The notes beneath the pieces are model-generated. The model did no database searches. It had not been told where the DNA came from and saw nothing but the letters and a program-made list of their open reading frames with translations. Source: Sphingobacteriaceae bacterium (GTDB taxonomy: Bacteria; Bacteroidota; Bacteroidia; Sphingobacteriales; Sphingobacteriaceae). From it: a DNA stretch of 64,000 nt. Each line of letters starts with the position of its first letter. Positions within the stretch are counted from its first letter, which is position 1. Position numbers and translations under genes: made by a program. Of the stretch, positions 44,521-52,986 are shown piece by piece. Location of the stretch: the NCBI GenBank assembly GCA_903642215.1, contig CAHJWG010000001.1, positions 558,001 to 622,000 on the forward strand, read 5' to 3'.

Positions 44521-45519
44521 TTAAGGAAAAGCATTCCGTGCCTGGTTAACCAGATCAACCAGATCCGAGCCGCCGCTTGCTGTATTATTACTCGGATTTT
44601 GTGCGCTTTGCGTGGCAACCGCGTAAGGCTGGCCGGCCCAGTATCCCCAAAACGGGCCGCCACTTTGGCCGGGATAAACATCCGCTTTGTGGTTCATGCT
44701 TTCATGATCATCCGAACTTCCGGAATCACCATCCAACGCAATCCCGGTTTGGTAGGTTGGGCGCTGTGTGCCGGTTAAATCCTGCGGATAACCGGCATGT
44801 GTCCAAACAGCGGTGCCATCCCAAGAATCTGTGTAAGATTTTGAACCTAACCAGCCTGTACTATTTCCGATTGCCTGATTTAAAACCACCACTGTATAGT
44901 CGTATTTACCTTCAGTTCCGTCGATTGTTGGCCCGGTAACTTTGTATTTGTAGTAAGTTTTAATGCCGTAGGATGTACCGTAAGGTGCGCTGCCGTTATA
45001 GTACATGGGCGTAAATTTGATCCAGCCGGTTGTATTGTTGGGCTGCCAATCAATAATGTGTGAGCAAGTGAGCAAATGGCGCGGGCCAATCATTACGCCG
45101 CTTCCAAAACCAAGCGGCGTTTCCACGCGGCCAACGCATCTCCAGGGATAAGCGGTAGAGTAATAAACTTTCCGGTCATCCGTACCGAAAATAGTTTTTA
45201 AACCGATGCCGGCATCTTTATCAATGTATTTCGGCTTTTGAAATTTTTTGGGTTCCTGCTTTGGTAAATAGTCAAAATCGCTGAAAGTCGGGTAATAATG
45301 ATCCGTTTCCGTTAAATCATCATCAGCTTTTTTACCGGCAGGAATACCTATAGAAACAGTTCCTTTCGGATAAGATAATCCGTCGATCACTTCCGTTTCC
45401 GGTTCTTTGTTAAACTGTTTTTCCGCACTGAGAAGGTTTTCGTGCGAGGTTGCTTTGATGGACGGAAGCTTGGAAACTTCTTCCGTAGTCATCGGTTTTT
45501 CGATTTTGGTAGCTAACAT
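44521..45519 (-). CDS. Trypsin-like (V8/glutamyl-endopeptidase-like) serine protease
   Basis: About 332 residues from the ATG at 45519; a GTG 18 codons upstream is an alternative. The catalytic triad is visible: His in LLTCSHIIDW, Asp in KYDYTVVVL and Ser in PGQSGGPFWG. The order and spacing match V8-like extracellular proteases. No signal peptide or hydrophobic segment is present in either start; the first 130 residues are charged and look like a pro-region. It may be exported by an unconventional route, or the real start may be elsewhere. A strong dyad lies upstream. Confidence 0.75.
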   Translation of the reverse strand: MLATKIEKPMTTEEVSKLPSIKATSHENLLSAEKQFNKEPETEVIDGLSYPKGTVSIGIPAGKKADDDLTETDHYYPTFSDFDYLPKQEPKKFQKPKYIDKDAGIGLKTIFGTDDRKVYYSTAYPWRCVGRVETPLGFGSGVMIGPRHLLTCSHIIDWQPNNTTGWIKFTPMYYNGSAPYGTSYGIKTYYKYKVTGPTIDGTEGKYDYTVVVLNQAIGNSTGWLGSKSYTDSWDGTAVWTHAGYPQDLTGTQRPTYQTGIALDGDSGSSDDHESMNHKADVYPGQSGGPFWGYWAGQPYAVATQSAQNPSNNTASGGSDLVDLVNQARNAFP

Positions 45520-45715
45520 TTTAAGTTTAATTTGATTGTTTTTCCTACTCTGTTCAGGTTTTTCAGATTCCACCTTTTAAATTTTTTCGACAGCGAGTTT
45601 TTGCCTTTGCTTTCGGGTAAATACAAATACATCTTGTTTATTAATCTAAATTACAGTGCTTTACAATCGGCTCAAATGTTGCCAATACGGTTTATCGGAG
45701 GAAGTTTTTGCGTAA

Positions 45716-45756
45716 ATTTTTTACGTGATGTTACGCAACATATTCACGTAAAAAAT
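45716..45756. promoter_or_regulatory. Perfect 13-bp dyad, possible operator
   Basis: ATTTTTTACGTGA (45716-45728) and TCACGTAAAAAAT (45744-45756), with an inner TGTT-ACGC-AACA stem at 45729-45740. It lies in the 307-base gap before the protease gene. The TTACGTGA core suggests a dimeric regulator's site. The rest of the gap holds two repeat copies and a hairpin, but no gene. Confidence 0.55.
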
Positions 45757-45800
45757 ACTTTTCATAAAATTGAACAGACAAATACAGCAAGTTTTTGCCT

Positions 45801-45815
45801 GATAAAAGAAGTTTT
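45801..45815 (+). repeat. Dispersed repeat copy (GATAAAAGAAGTTTT)
   Basis: Preceded by AGTTTTTGCCT. It lies 20 bases before the hairpin pair. Confidence 0.65.
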
Positions 45816-45834
45816 ATTTGAAAGATTTTAGGCC

Positions 45835-45873
45835 GATAAAAGAAGCATCAATTTTCGCAATGCTTCTTTTATC
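45835..45873 (-). terminator. Hairpin terminator built from two inverted repeat copies
   Basis: The exact arms GATAAAAGAAGCA (45835-45847) and TGCTTCTTTTATC (45861-45873) form a perfect 13-bp stem with a 13-base loop, just beyond the stop of the GT51 gene (45881). Confidence 0.8.
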
Positions 45874-45880
45874 ACCTAAA

Positions 45881-48022
45881 TTATAGCAAGCCTTTGTCTT
45901 GCCTTTCTTTTCGTTTTTCCTTTTCACGGCGGCGTTGTTCGCGCTTTTCAATACGAAGTTCTTTCGGAGATTTTGTAGTATCAGCCTTTTTTTCGATTAC
46001 CTTTTCGGTAGAATCCTTTTTGCCAAATATCCGCTGGAAAAAGCTCGGGTGCTGTATAATGCCAACGCCTTCATCCTCCGTATCCTGCGCCAAACTATCA
46101 GTTGCGGTTGTATCAGCAATGGCCATTTTCGGGCGTAGAGCTTCCCGTAAACGCACGTTGTAAAAACCATAAGCAGCTGTATCCTGCGGCGTAAAACCTT
46201 TGGAAGCCATTAAGCGGCCAATCAAATTAAAATAACCATGCAGATAGGATTTCAAGCTGCCGTCTGACTGAAAAGCAAACAAGCCGGCTTTTGGTTTCGG
46301 TACGATGCTGGCCAGATAAATACTTTCGCCGATGGTTAAATCAGCCGGAGATTTGCCAAAATAATAATGGGAAGCTTCGCCGATGCCATACACATTACGG
46401 CCCCATTCGATGATGTTGAAATAAACTTCCAGCATCCGGTTTTTATTACTTACCGCGTTATTTTCGATAATCCAAACGATTAAAATTTCTTCGATTTTAC
46501 GGGCAAGCGTTTTTTGCCGACTTAAAAAAACATTTTTAACCAGCTGCATCGAAATTGTACTGCCGCCTCTTTTAAATTGTTTTTCTTTAAAATCTGTTGC
46601 GATAGATTTTCGGATGGATTCTTCCACAAAACCATGATGCCGGTAAAATGAAGGATCTTCGGAAGTCATTACCGCGTTGCGCAAATTAGGGGAAATCTGT
46701 TCTAAAGGCGTAAAATTTGGGTTCGCCGGGCCAACTGTTCTGGGCGGCATCGGTTTGCCTTTTTCGTAAGGCGTGTAAACAAAAACCTGGTTTAATTTTG
46801 TTAAATCGGTTTCGCCGTATTGCAAAACTTTAAAATTTTCTTTTTCTAACCGAGAGTCAAATTGTACATTATCAACGTCTTTCGTATTGAGATAAAAGTT
46901 TAAACCATATTTCAGCTTTCCGGAAACTTTTATTCCGGCTAAAGATTCAAATAAACCGCCCGGAAAAGAATTAAAAAGTGATTGTGCATCCAGCCAGTCT
47001 GTGTGCAGTTTTAATTCATAAATTTTAGTTGGATGCAGCGTGATTTTAATAAACGGATTGGCCGAAACATTCTTCAAATGGATAACCGACGAACTATCAA
47101 CCGAAACGTAATTTTCTCCCACAAAAACATTAGCATCAATGGAACCGCTCGGAACGATAATATCATTGGAGGCAATTTTCGGATGATTAATCAGCAGGTT
47201 TCTCACAAAGCATGAACTAAAAATCTTCGTTTCGTCTCCGTCCTGCTCCTCTTTTTTAAGTTCCGTCCCGATGGTATCAAAATTGAGTTTCAAGCCATAT
47301 TTTTTCTGGATAAACGGCAGTTCTACTTTTTTTCCATCCGCATAAAGCTGTAAAGCAATGTTTTTATCCGAAGTATTTACGTTACCTGCGATGTGCCAGG
47401 TTGCATAATTTTTATTAACCAGAATGGTAGAATACAGCTTGCCGCGCTCGATAACTGCCTTTGGAATTTGTAAATTTAACTTGTTGCTGTCATCCCGAAA
47501 GGAAATATCGAAGTTGCTTAAATTGAGGTCGTCCGGGATTTTGTATAAAAACTGCGTCATTAAATTGTGCGCAAAATCTGCCAGGTTAGCACCGGATTTC
47601 CGGGAAGTACTGTCTTTTTTCTTCTTGAATAAAAATTCAAAATTGCGTACTCCTTTTATGCTGGTTAAATAGAGCCGGCCATCTTCCATAATGATGGTAG
47701 ATAGTTTTACGTTGCCGATTAGCAAAGGCCAAAATTTTACGCTTACCTGGAAATGCCTGATCTGCAACAAGCTATCCCGATCAAACGGAACGACGGAGAT
47801 GTCTTTCAGGTTTACGGTTGTTAAGCCGGCAAAGCTGGCAGAACCTATTTTTACATCTAAATTATAATCAGTTTTAGCTTTTAATTTAGCTTTGTTTACT
47901 GCACTTTCAAGCAAAATTTGTCGTTTTGAATAAGCGATTAATCCAACAACAAAAAAAAGTATCAGCAGAGAAACAAAAACAATCAGACCGATTTTAAGAT
48001 ATTTACGGTTTAAACGGCGCAT
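45881..48022 (-). CDS. AsmA-like/GT51 peptidoglycan transglycosylase fusion
   Basis: 713 residues. The N-terminal transmembrane helix is at residues 11-31. Residues about 50-400 look like the AsmA-type membrane-adjacent domain (LKDISVVPFDRDSLLQIRHF, DGRLYLTSI). The C-terminal GT51 domain (about 430-620) has the catalytic MTSEDPSFYRHHG, GGSTISMQLVKNVFL, and EVYFNIIEWGRNVYGIGEA. No transpeptidase domain follows; the tail is lysine/arginine rich. It would polymerise lipid II; the AsmA-like half is unusual for this enzyme family. Confidence 0.85.
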   Translation of the reverse strand: MRRLNRKYLKIGLIVFVSLLILFFVVGLIAYSKRQILLESAVNKAKLKAKTDYNLDVKIGSASFAGLTTVNLKDISVVPFDRDSLLQIRHFQVSVKFWPLLIGNVKLSTIIMEDGRLYLTSIKGVRNFEFLFKKKKDSTSRKSGANLADFAHNLMTQFLYKIPDDLNLSNFDISFRDDSNKLNLQIPKAVIERGKLYSTILVNKNYATWHIAGNVNTSDKNIALQLYADGKKVELPFIQKKYGLKLNFDTIGTELKKEEQDGDETKIFSSCFVRNLLINHPKIASNDIIVPSGSIDANVFVGENYVSVDSSSVIHLKNVSANPFIKITLHPTKIYELKLHTDWLDAQSLFNSFPGGLFESLAGIKVSGKLKYGLNFYLNTKDVDNVQFDSRLEKENFKVLQYGETDLTKLNQVFVYTPYEKGKPMPPRTVGPANPNFTPLEQISPNLRNAVMTSEDPSFYRHHGFVEESIRKSIATDFKEKQFKRGGSTISMQLVKNVFLSRQKTLARKIEEILIVWIIENNAVSNKNRMLEVYFNIIEWGRNVYGIGEASHYYFGKSPADLTIGESIYLASIVPKPKAGLFAFQSDGSLKSYLHGYFNLIGRLMASKGFTPQDTAAYGFYNVRLREALRPKMAIADTTATDSLAQDTEDEGVGIIQHPSFFQRIFGKKDSTEKVIEKKADTTKSPKELRIEKREQRRREKEKRKERQDKGLL

Positions 48023-48104
48023 CAGTAAATTTTGGATAAAACTAAAAAATCTTTTCCGCTGCCAATTACTCCACGGCAGGTTATTTTTCTAACAAAACGC
48101 AATC

Positions 48105-48119
48105 AATGCTGTTTTTATC
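48105..48119 (-). repeat. Dispersed repeat copy (GATAAAAACAGCATT)
   Basis: Second-class core with upstream GATTTTTGTAT on the minus strand. It lies in the gap between the divergent GT51 and Mrp genes. Confidence 0.7.
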
Positions 48120-48141
48120 ATACAAAAATCAAAAAATATAA

Positions 48142-49224
48142 ATGAGCATTACGCGGGAACAAGTTATAAAAGCATTAAGTTATGTGGAAGATCCGGATTT
48201 GAAAAAAGATTTGGTTACGCTAAACATGATTGAAGATTTGGTGATTGAAGGAAACAGCGTAAGCTTTTCGGTTGTGCTAACTACGCCGGCTTGTCCGCTT
48301 AAAAGCATGATCGAAAATGCCTGTCGTAATGCTATTTTACATTTTGTGAGCAAGGATGCAGAATTAAAAATTAACATGACTTCCCGCGTAACCACACCTA
48401 AAAATGTTGGTGTACCGGGCGTTAAAAATATTATTGCGGTAGCTTCCGGCAAAGGCGGCGTTGGCAAATCAACAGTTGCGGTAAATTTAGCTTTAGGACT
48501 TGCTAAAACCGGTGCAAAAGTTGGTTTGATTGATGCGGATATTTACGGCCCATCTATCCCGATTATGTTTGGGCTGGAAGGCGCAAAACCAAAAGCATCA
48601 GCAGTTAACGGCAAAACACGTATTGAACCGATTGAAAAATTTGGTATTAAATTGCTTTCCATTGGTTTTTTTACCGATCCGAACCAGCCCGTTCCATGGC
48701 GCGGCCCAATGGTTTCTACAGCAGTAAAACAACTTTTTAACGATGCGGATTGGGGTGATTTAGATTATCTGATTGTAGATCTTCCGCCCGGAACAGGCGA
48801 TATTCATATCACCCTAACTCAAACTTTCCCGATTGCCGGAGCTGTAATCGTAACCACGCCTCAAAACGTAGCTTTGGCTGATGCAAAAAAGGGAATTGGT
48901 ATGTTTATGATGAATGCGATCAACGTGCCTTTACTCGGTATTATTGAGAACATGGCTTATTTTACACCGGCAGAATTACCGGAAAACAAGTATTATATTT
49001 TTGGACAAGGCGGCGGCAGAAAGTTATCCGAAGAATTAAATATTCCGTTTTTGGGAGAAATCCCGCTGGTAAAAAGTATCAGTGATTCCGGTGATGCTGG
49101 AAAGCCAATCATCTTGCAGGAAGAAAACCCGATGGCAACAGCATTTTTTGATTTGGCAGAGCGTGTGGCACAGCAAGTTGCTATCCGTAATGCAAAATCA
49201 ACAGATAAGGATGAAGTTAGATAA
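48142..49224 (+). CDS. Mrp/ApbC-type iron-sulfur cluster carrier ATPase
   Basis: 360 residues. An N-terminal MIP18-like domain (about residues 1-90, ALSYVEDPDLKKDLVTLNMI) precedes a MinD/Mrp P-loop domain: VASGKGGVGKSTVAVNLALG, LIDADIYGPSIPIMFG, DLPPGTGDIHITL. The usual CxxC cluster site is absent: after ENMAYFTPAELPENKYYIFG there are no cysteines. Bacteroidota homologues appear to share this loss, so cluster binding is uncertain here. It is followed by nfu, which supports a role in Fe-S metabolism. Confidence 0.9.
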   Translation: MSITREQVIKALSYVEDPDLKKDLVTLNMIEDLVIEGNSVSFSVVLTTPACPLKSMIENACRNAILHFVSKDAELKINMTSRVTTPKNVGVPGVKNIIAVASGKGGVGKSTVAVNLALGLAKTGAKVGLIDADIYGPSIPIMFGLEGAKPKASAVNGKTRIEPIEKFGIKLLSIGFFTDPNQPVPWRGPMVSTAVKQLFNDADWGDLDYLIVDLPPGTGDIHITLTQTFPIAGAVIVTTPQNVALADAKKGIGMFMMNAINVPLLGIIENMAYFTPAELPENKYYIFGQGGGRKLSEELNIPFLGEIPLVKSISDSGDAGKPIILQEENPMATAFFDLAERVAQQVAIRNAKSTDKDEVR

Positions 49225-49241
49225 AATGATTATTTTTACCT

Positions 49242-49256
49242 TATAAAAGAAGCATT
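49242..49256 (+). repeat. Dispersed repeat copy before nfu
   Basis: TATAAAAGAAGCATT preceded by TTATTTTTACCT. It sits 3 bases before the nfu ATG. Confidence 0.75.
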
Positions 49257-49259
49257 ACA

Positions 49260-49538
49260 ATGAATATATCAGAGCAGGTTGAAGAAGCATTAAACACCAT
49301 AAGGCCATTTTTAGAAGCTGATGGCGGTAATGTTTCTATAGAAGAAATTACAGATGATCATGTTGTAAAATTGCGGTTACTCGGCTCCTGCGGCTCTTGC
49401 CCGATGAGCATCATGACGATGAAAGCCGGAATTGAACAGACAATTTTAAAAGCCGTGCCACAGGTAAAATCTGTAGAAGCTGTAAACCTGACGGACATTG
49501 ACGATCCGCATGCGGTTTTACCACAAAATCTACAATAA
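49260..49538 (+). CDS. NifU-like (Nfu) iron-sulfur cluster scaffold
   Basis: 92 residues containing only the NifU C-terminal domain: ALNTIRPFLEADGGNVSIEE and the CxxC cluster site GSCGSCPMSIMTMKAGIE. It carries or delivers [4Fe-4S] clusters (family knowledge). It begins 35 bases after the Mrp-like gene, and the pair is probably one transcription unit. Confidence 0.95.
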   Translation: MNISEQVEEALNTIRPFLEADGGNVSIEEITDDHVVKLRLLGSCGSCPMSIMTMKAGIEQTILKAVPQVKSVEAVNLTDIDDPHAVLPQNLQ

Positions 49539-49595
49539 AAAATAGTGTTAACGAGTGTTAAATAGCGGTTTTGCCAATTTATAAGCTCAAAAATT

Positions 49596-49610
49596 ATTGC
49601 TTCTTTTGTG
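49596..49610 (-). repeat. Dispersed repeat copy (degenerate CACAAAAGAAGCAAT)
   Basis: Minus-strand copy after nfu; the GAT start has decayed. Only the AAAAGAAGCA part is intact. Confidence 0.45.
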
Positions 49611-49666
49611 CCTGTTAATTATGGATCAAACCTTTCATTCCTTATTTTTATCGTTTAACTGATACC

Positions 49667-50308
49667 ATGAAAAGGCTGCTTTTAGCTTTAGGTTTATTGA
49701 TTTCTTTTTCTGCTTTTGCGCAGAAAACGAACCGTCCTTTGCTGCAGTTTACTGGTATTGTTATCAATGCGGATAGTAATACAGTTGTTCCTTATACCAA
49801 TCTAACCAATCTTTCTTATAAAAATCAGGTTGTTTCCTCTAATTACGAAGGTTATTTTTCTTTCGTGGTGCACGAGAAAGATAGTATCCGGGTTTCTTCT
49901 GTAGGTTATCTTACACAAACAATCGTTATCCCGGAAAATGTAGCTAATAAAAGCTATGTGCTTAAAATTAAATTGCGCGCAGAAGCTATAAATTTGCCGC
50001 AGGTGCGTGTTTTCCCATGGGCCAGTACAGAAGAGTTTAAAAGAGATTTTCTGGCTATAAAATTTGCTGATGATGATTTAGCCATTGCCGCTAAAAACCT
50101 GAGCAGAGGTTCTGTAATGGCAATGGCCAGGACTTTACCGATGGATGGGCAAACCAACCAGATCATGAATTTGCAAAGCATGCACAGTAATTTGGTACAC
50201 ACCGGCTCCGGCCCAACCAACCCGTTGCTTAATCCGATTGCCTGGGGAAGTTTAATCCGTTCAATCATCCGCGGTGATAAAAGCCGGCAAAGCGAAGACA
50301 GTAACTAA
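49667..50308 (+). CDS. Secreted CarboxypepD_reg-domain protein
   Basis: 213 residues: signal peptide (RLLLALGLLISFSAFAQ), then a carboxypeptidase-regulatory-like sandwich (residues about 28-110, FTGIVINADSNTVVPYTNL, SVGYLTQTIVIP). The remaining 100 residues are unrecognised and end with a basic segment. It is related in layout to the gene at 37933. It overlaps the convergent def gene by 4 bases. It is probably envelope-located; function unknown. Confidence 0.8.
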   Translation: MKRLLLALGLLISFSAFAQKTNRPLLQFTGIVINADSNTVVPYTNLTNLSYKNQVVSSNYEGYFSFVVHEKDSIRVSSVGYLTQTIVIPENVANKSYVLKIKLRAEAINLPQVRVFPWASTEEFKRDFLAIKFADDDLAIAAKNLSRGSVMAMARTLPMDGQTNQIMNLQSMHSNLVHTGSGPTNPLLNPIAWGSLIRSIIRGDKSRQSEDSN

Positions 50309-50877
50309 CGGCCTTTTTTAACCGTAGGAAACTTCATTTTATATTCCACTTTCACAGCCCCTCTCGAAATATCATTCAGCCGGTTTTGCAGCATTCTTTT
50401 ACGAAGCGGGCTTAAATAATCGGTAAATAATTTGCCGTCCGTATGGTCATATTCATGCTGGATAATTCTGGCTGCCATTCCTTTAAATGATTCTTCATGA
50501 TGCTCCCAGTTTTCATCAAAGTAGGAAATAACGATATTGCTGCAACGGTAAATATCTTCCCGGATATCCGGGATGCTTAAACAGCCTTCGTTAAAAGGCC
50601 ACTTTTCGCCTGTTTCTTCTACTATATGGGCATTGATAAAAACCTTTTTAAAATTTTTTAAATCAGGTTCTTCATCCCCAAAAGGCATCGCATCAACCAC
50701 AAATAAACGGATGGACCGGCCAATCTGAGGTGCCGCTAAACCAACTCCGCGTGCCGCATACATGGTTTCAAACATATCAGCAATCAGCTGTTTTAAATCA
50801 GGAAATTCAGTTGGTTCAATATCTTTTGCGACACGTTTTAAAACCGGATCGCCATAAGCTACAATGGGTAATTTCAT
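50305..50877 (-). CDS. def: Peptide deformylase
   Basis: 190 residues from the ATG at 50877; a TTG three codons earlier is less likely. Three motifs of the metalloprotease are seen: GVGLAAPQIG (motif 1), EGCLSIPD (motif 2; the family has EGCLS) and HEYDHTDGKLF (motif 3, HExxH). It removes the N-formyl group from new proteins. It follows the M16 peptidase gene on the minus strand, 20 bases apart, so co-transcription is likely. Confidence 0.97.
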   Translation of the reverse strand: MKLPIVAYGDPVLKRVAKDIEPTEFPDLKQLIADMFETMYAARGVGLAAPQIGRSIRLFVVDAMPFGDEEPDLKNFKKVFINAHIVEETGEKWPFNEGCLSIPDIREDIYRCSNIVISYFDENWEHHEESFKGMAARIIQHEYDHTDGKLFTDYLSPLRKRMLQNRLNDISRGAVKVEYKMKFPTVKKGR

Positions 50878-50897
50878 TTGCTGCAAAAATAAGAGTT

Positions 50898-52130
50898 TTA
50901 ACTTTCCGGCTCAAATATTAAAGTAAGCATCTGGTTTGGGTCAAAAATTTCATTGCTAATTTCCAGTAAATCCTCCGCTGTAACGGCGTTAATTTTAGCA
51001 AATACTTCTTCCAAAGTATCTATTTTTCCAAAATCCATTAAGCTTTTTGCCATGGATAAAATCAATCCCAAACGGTTTTCTTCGGCTAATGCAATTTGCC
51101 CGATAAATTTTTGTTTGGCTTGTTGTAATTGTATCGTTCCTAATTTTTTGTCCCGCAATTTTTGTAGTTCTTTTTGCACTAATTTCATCGCTTTTTCTGC
51201 CTTTTCTACATCTGTTCCAAAGTAAACAGAAAAAATTCCGGTATCGGTTAAAGGCGAATAATTGGATTCGATGGTATAAGCAATCCCATATTTTTCGCGG
51301 ATTTCCAGGTTTAAACGAGAACTCATTCCGTTTCCGCCTAAAATATTATTCAGCAAAAGCAACGGCGTTTTTTTAGTGCTAAAAGAAGCATAAGCGTTGC
51401 TGCCTAAAACACAATGCGTTTGATTGATTGGCTTTTGCAACCGGATAATTTCGCCTTTTACATTTTGTGGCTGAACCCGGTTTTTAGGCTGATTGTTTTC
51501 CGATACTTGTCCGAAATAACGTTCTGCCAGTTTAATCACTTTGGTAAAATCGTAATTTCCGGTAACGGCAAAAACGGCTTGGTGCGTGTTATAATTTTGT
51601 GCGATAAAAGAAGTAATATCGGTTTTAGTAAGGGAATTTACAGAAGTTGTTGTGCCGAGAATATTCCTTCCCAAAGCATGACTTTTAAACAGTAAATCTT
51701 CAAAATCATCTTGGATCGCCTCTTCCGGCTGATCCTGATAGGAAGCAATTTCATCCAGAATTACGCCTTTTTCCTTGTCCATTTCCTCCTCAGGGAAAGT
51801 AGAATGAAAAAAAATATCTTCCATCAAATCTATCGCCCGCTCCAGATATTCCTTTAAAAACGAAGCATGGATGCAGGTATATTCTTTGGTGGTGTAAGCA
51901 TTTAAATCGGCACCAACAACTTCCAAACGGTTTAAAATCTGGTTGGTATTTCGTCTTTCGGTTGCTTTAAAAAGCAGATGCTCAATAAAATGCGCTAATC
52001 CGTCTTTGCCATCTGCTTCATCGCGCGAGCCGGCATTGATCATCAAACAGCAATGGGAAATGGTAGAATCTGCGGGGTAATATAAAATCCGAATGCCGTT
52101 GGGCAACTGGTGCATGTGGTAATTTGTCAT
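50898..52130 (-). CDS. M16-family zinc metallopeptidase
   Basis: About 410 residues from the ATG at 52130; a start 17 codons upstream is less likely. The inverted zinc motif HFIEHLLF (HxxEH) lies near residue 46, with the distal Glu downstream. The family's N- and C-terminal halves are both present: MHQLPNGIRILYYPADSTISH, and GGNGMSSRLNLEIREKYGIAYTIES in the second half. It is a processing peptidase-like protein of unknown substrate. Two copies of the dispersed repeat (51379, 51603) lie inside it on the antisense strand. Confidence 0.92.
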   Translation of the reverse strand: MTNYHMHQLPNGIRILYYPADSTISHCCLMINAGSRDEADGKDGLAHFIEHLLFKATERRNTNQILNRLEVVGADLNAYTTKEYTCIHASFLKEYLERAIDLMEDIFFHSTFPEEEMDKEKGVILDEIASYQDQPEEAIQDDFEDLLFKSHALGRNILGTTTSVNSLTKTDITSFIAQNYNTHQAVFAVTGNYDFTKVIKLAERYFGQVSENNQPKNRVQPQNVKGEIIRLQKPINQTHCVLGSNAYASFSTKKTPLLLLNNILGGNGMSSRLNLEIREKYGIAYTIESNYSPLTDTGIFSVYFGTDVEKAEKAMKLVQKELQKLRDKKLGTIQLQQAKQKFIGQIALAEENRLGLILSMAKSLMDFGKIDTLEEVFAKINAVTAEDLLEISNEIFDPNQMLTLIFEPES

Positions 52131-52204
52131 TCTCGGCCGCAAATATACACAATCATCAACCGAAAGAATTTGAAGAAACAAGCGCAGATTACCTATTTTT
52201 ACCC

Positions 52205-52219
52205 GGTAAAAACAGCATC
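52205..52219 (+). repeat. Dispersed repeat copy before hpt
   Basis: GGTAAAAACAGCATC preceded by CTATTTTTACCC, with the hpt ATG 4 bases farther on. Confidence 0.75.
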
Positions 52220-52223
52220 CATC

Positions 52224-52769
52224 ATGAATCCCGAAACCGTTACCGTAGCCGATAAAACTTTTAAAATGATGATCTCCGCAGAAACAATTTCAACGCGGAT
52301 CAAGGTTTTGGGCGAACAGATCAATCAGGATTTTGCGGATCAGAAACCGGTTTTGATTGGCATTTTAAACGGTTGTTTTTTATTTATGGCCGATTTGGTC
52401 AAGGAGATTAATATTCCTTGTGAAATCGCTTTTATGAAAGTTTCTTCTTACCACGGCGGCATGGAAAGCAAGCGTGTAATTACGGAAGATTATGATTTGA
52501 AAATGGATGTTTCCGGCCGGAATTTAATTGTTGTAGAAGATATTGTAGATACGGGCAACACAATGCGTTTTATTTCGGATAAACTGGCGGCAAGAAACCC
52601 GGCTTCGGTAAATGTTGCCGCACTACTTTACAAACCCGATGCGATGGAGCAGGATTTGGAGTTAAAATACGTTGCTTTTGAAATCGAGAATAAGTTTGTA
52701 GTTGGTTATGGCTTGGATTATAAAGGTTTGGGGCGAAATTTAAACGAGATTTATCAGGTAGTTTTGTAG
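52224..52769 (+). CDS. hpt: Hypoxanthine phosphoribosyltransferase
   Basis: 181 residues from the ATG at 52224, directly after a dispersed repeat copy. The PRPP-binding motif is VVEDIVDTGNTMRFI; the substrate loop is MKVSSYHGGMESK, and KYVAFEIENKFVVGYGLDYKG closes the active site. It salvages hypoxanthine and guanine to IMP and GMP. A longer frame upstream to 52110 has no support. Confidence 0.96.
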   Translation: MNPETVTVADKTFKMMISAETISTRIKVLGEQINQDFADQKPVLIGILNGCFLFMADLVKEINIPCEIAFMKVSSYHGGMESKRVITEDYDLKMDVSGRNLIVVEDIVDTGNTMRFISDKLAARNPASVNVAALLYKPDAMEQDLELKYVAFEIENKFVVGYGLDYKGLGRNLNEIYQVVL

Positions 52770-52774
52770 GAAAA

Positions 52775-52972
52775 CTACAGTATTCCTAATTCATCAAAAA
52801 GCTCATCTGTAGTATAAAATCTTCCTTCTTCATAATCTTTAATACCTTGTTCAATACTCGCTTTTTGTTCCTCATTCAGTATGATTATTCGTTTACCTGC
52901 ATAGTTTTTATCTAAAATACCTTCCAATTTTTGCAGGACAATCCTGCATTGCCTGTTATTTTTCTTTATCAT
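52775..52972 (-). CDS. Small antitoxin-like protein (possible orphan)
   Basis: 65 residues. The C-terminal half, SIEQGIKDYEEGRFYTTDELFDELGIL, resembles the antitoxin tails of small addiction modules; the N-terminal half is basic. No partner toxin lies next to it: the neighbour is a CPBP protease. It could be an orphan antitoxin or a remnant. The start ATG at 52972 has no clear ribosome binding site. Confidence 0.55.
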   Translation of the reverse strand: MIKKNNRQCRIVLQKLEGILDKNYAGKRIIILNEEQKASIEQGIKDYEEGRFYTTDELFDELGIL

Positions 52973-52986
52973 AATTCTACTAGAAT

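Noticed and set aside
45532..45831. Plus-strand open frame of 99 codons in the gap before the protease
   Set aside because: It overlaps the protease start, has a hydrophobic but irregular composition, and contains the dyad at 45716. It has no family-like pattern.
49261..49290. GAAGAAGCATT inside nfu as a repeat copy
   Set aside because: It lacks the GATAAAA half and is explained by the codons for Glu-Glu-Ala-Leu.
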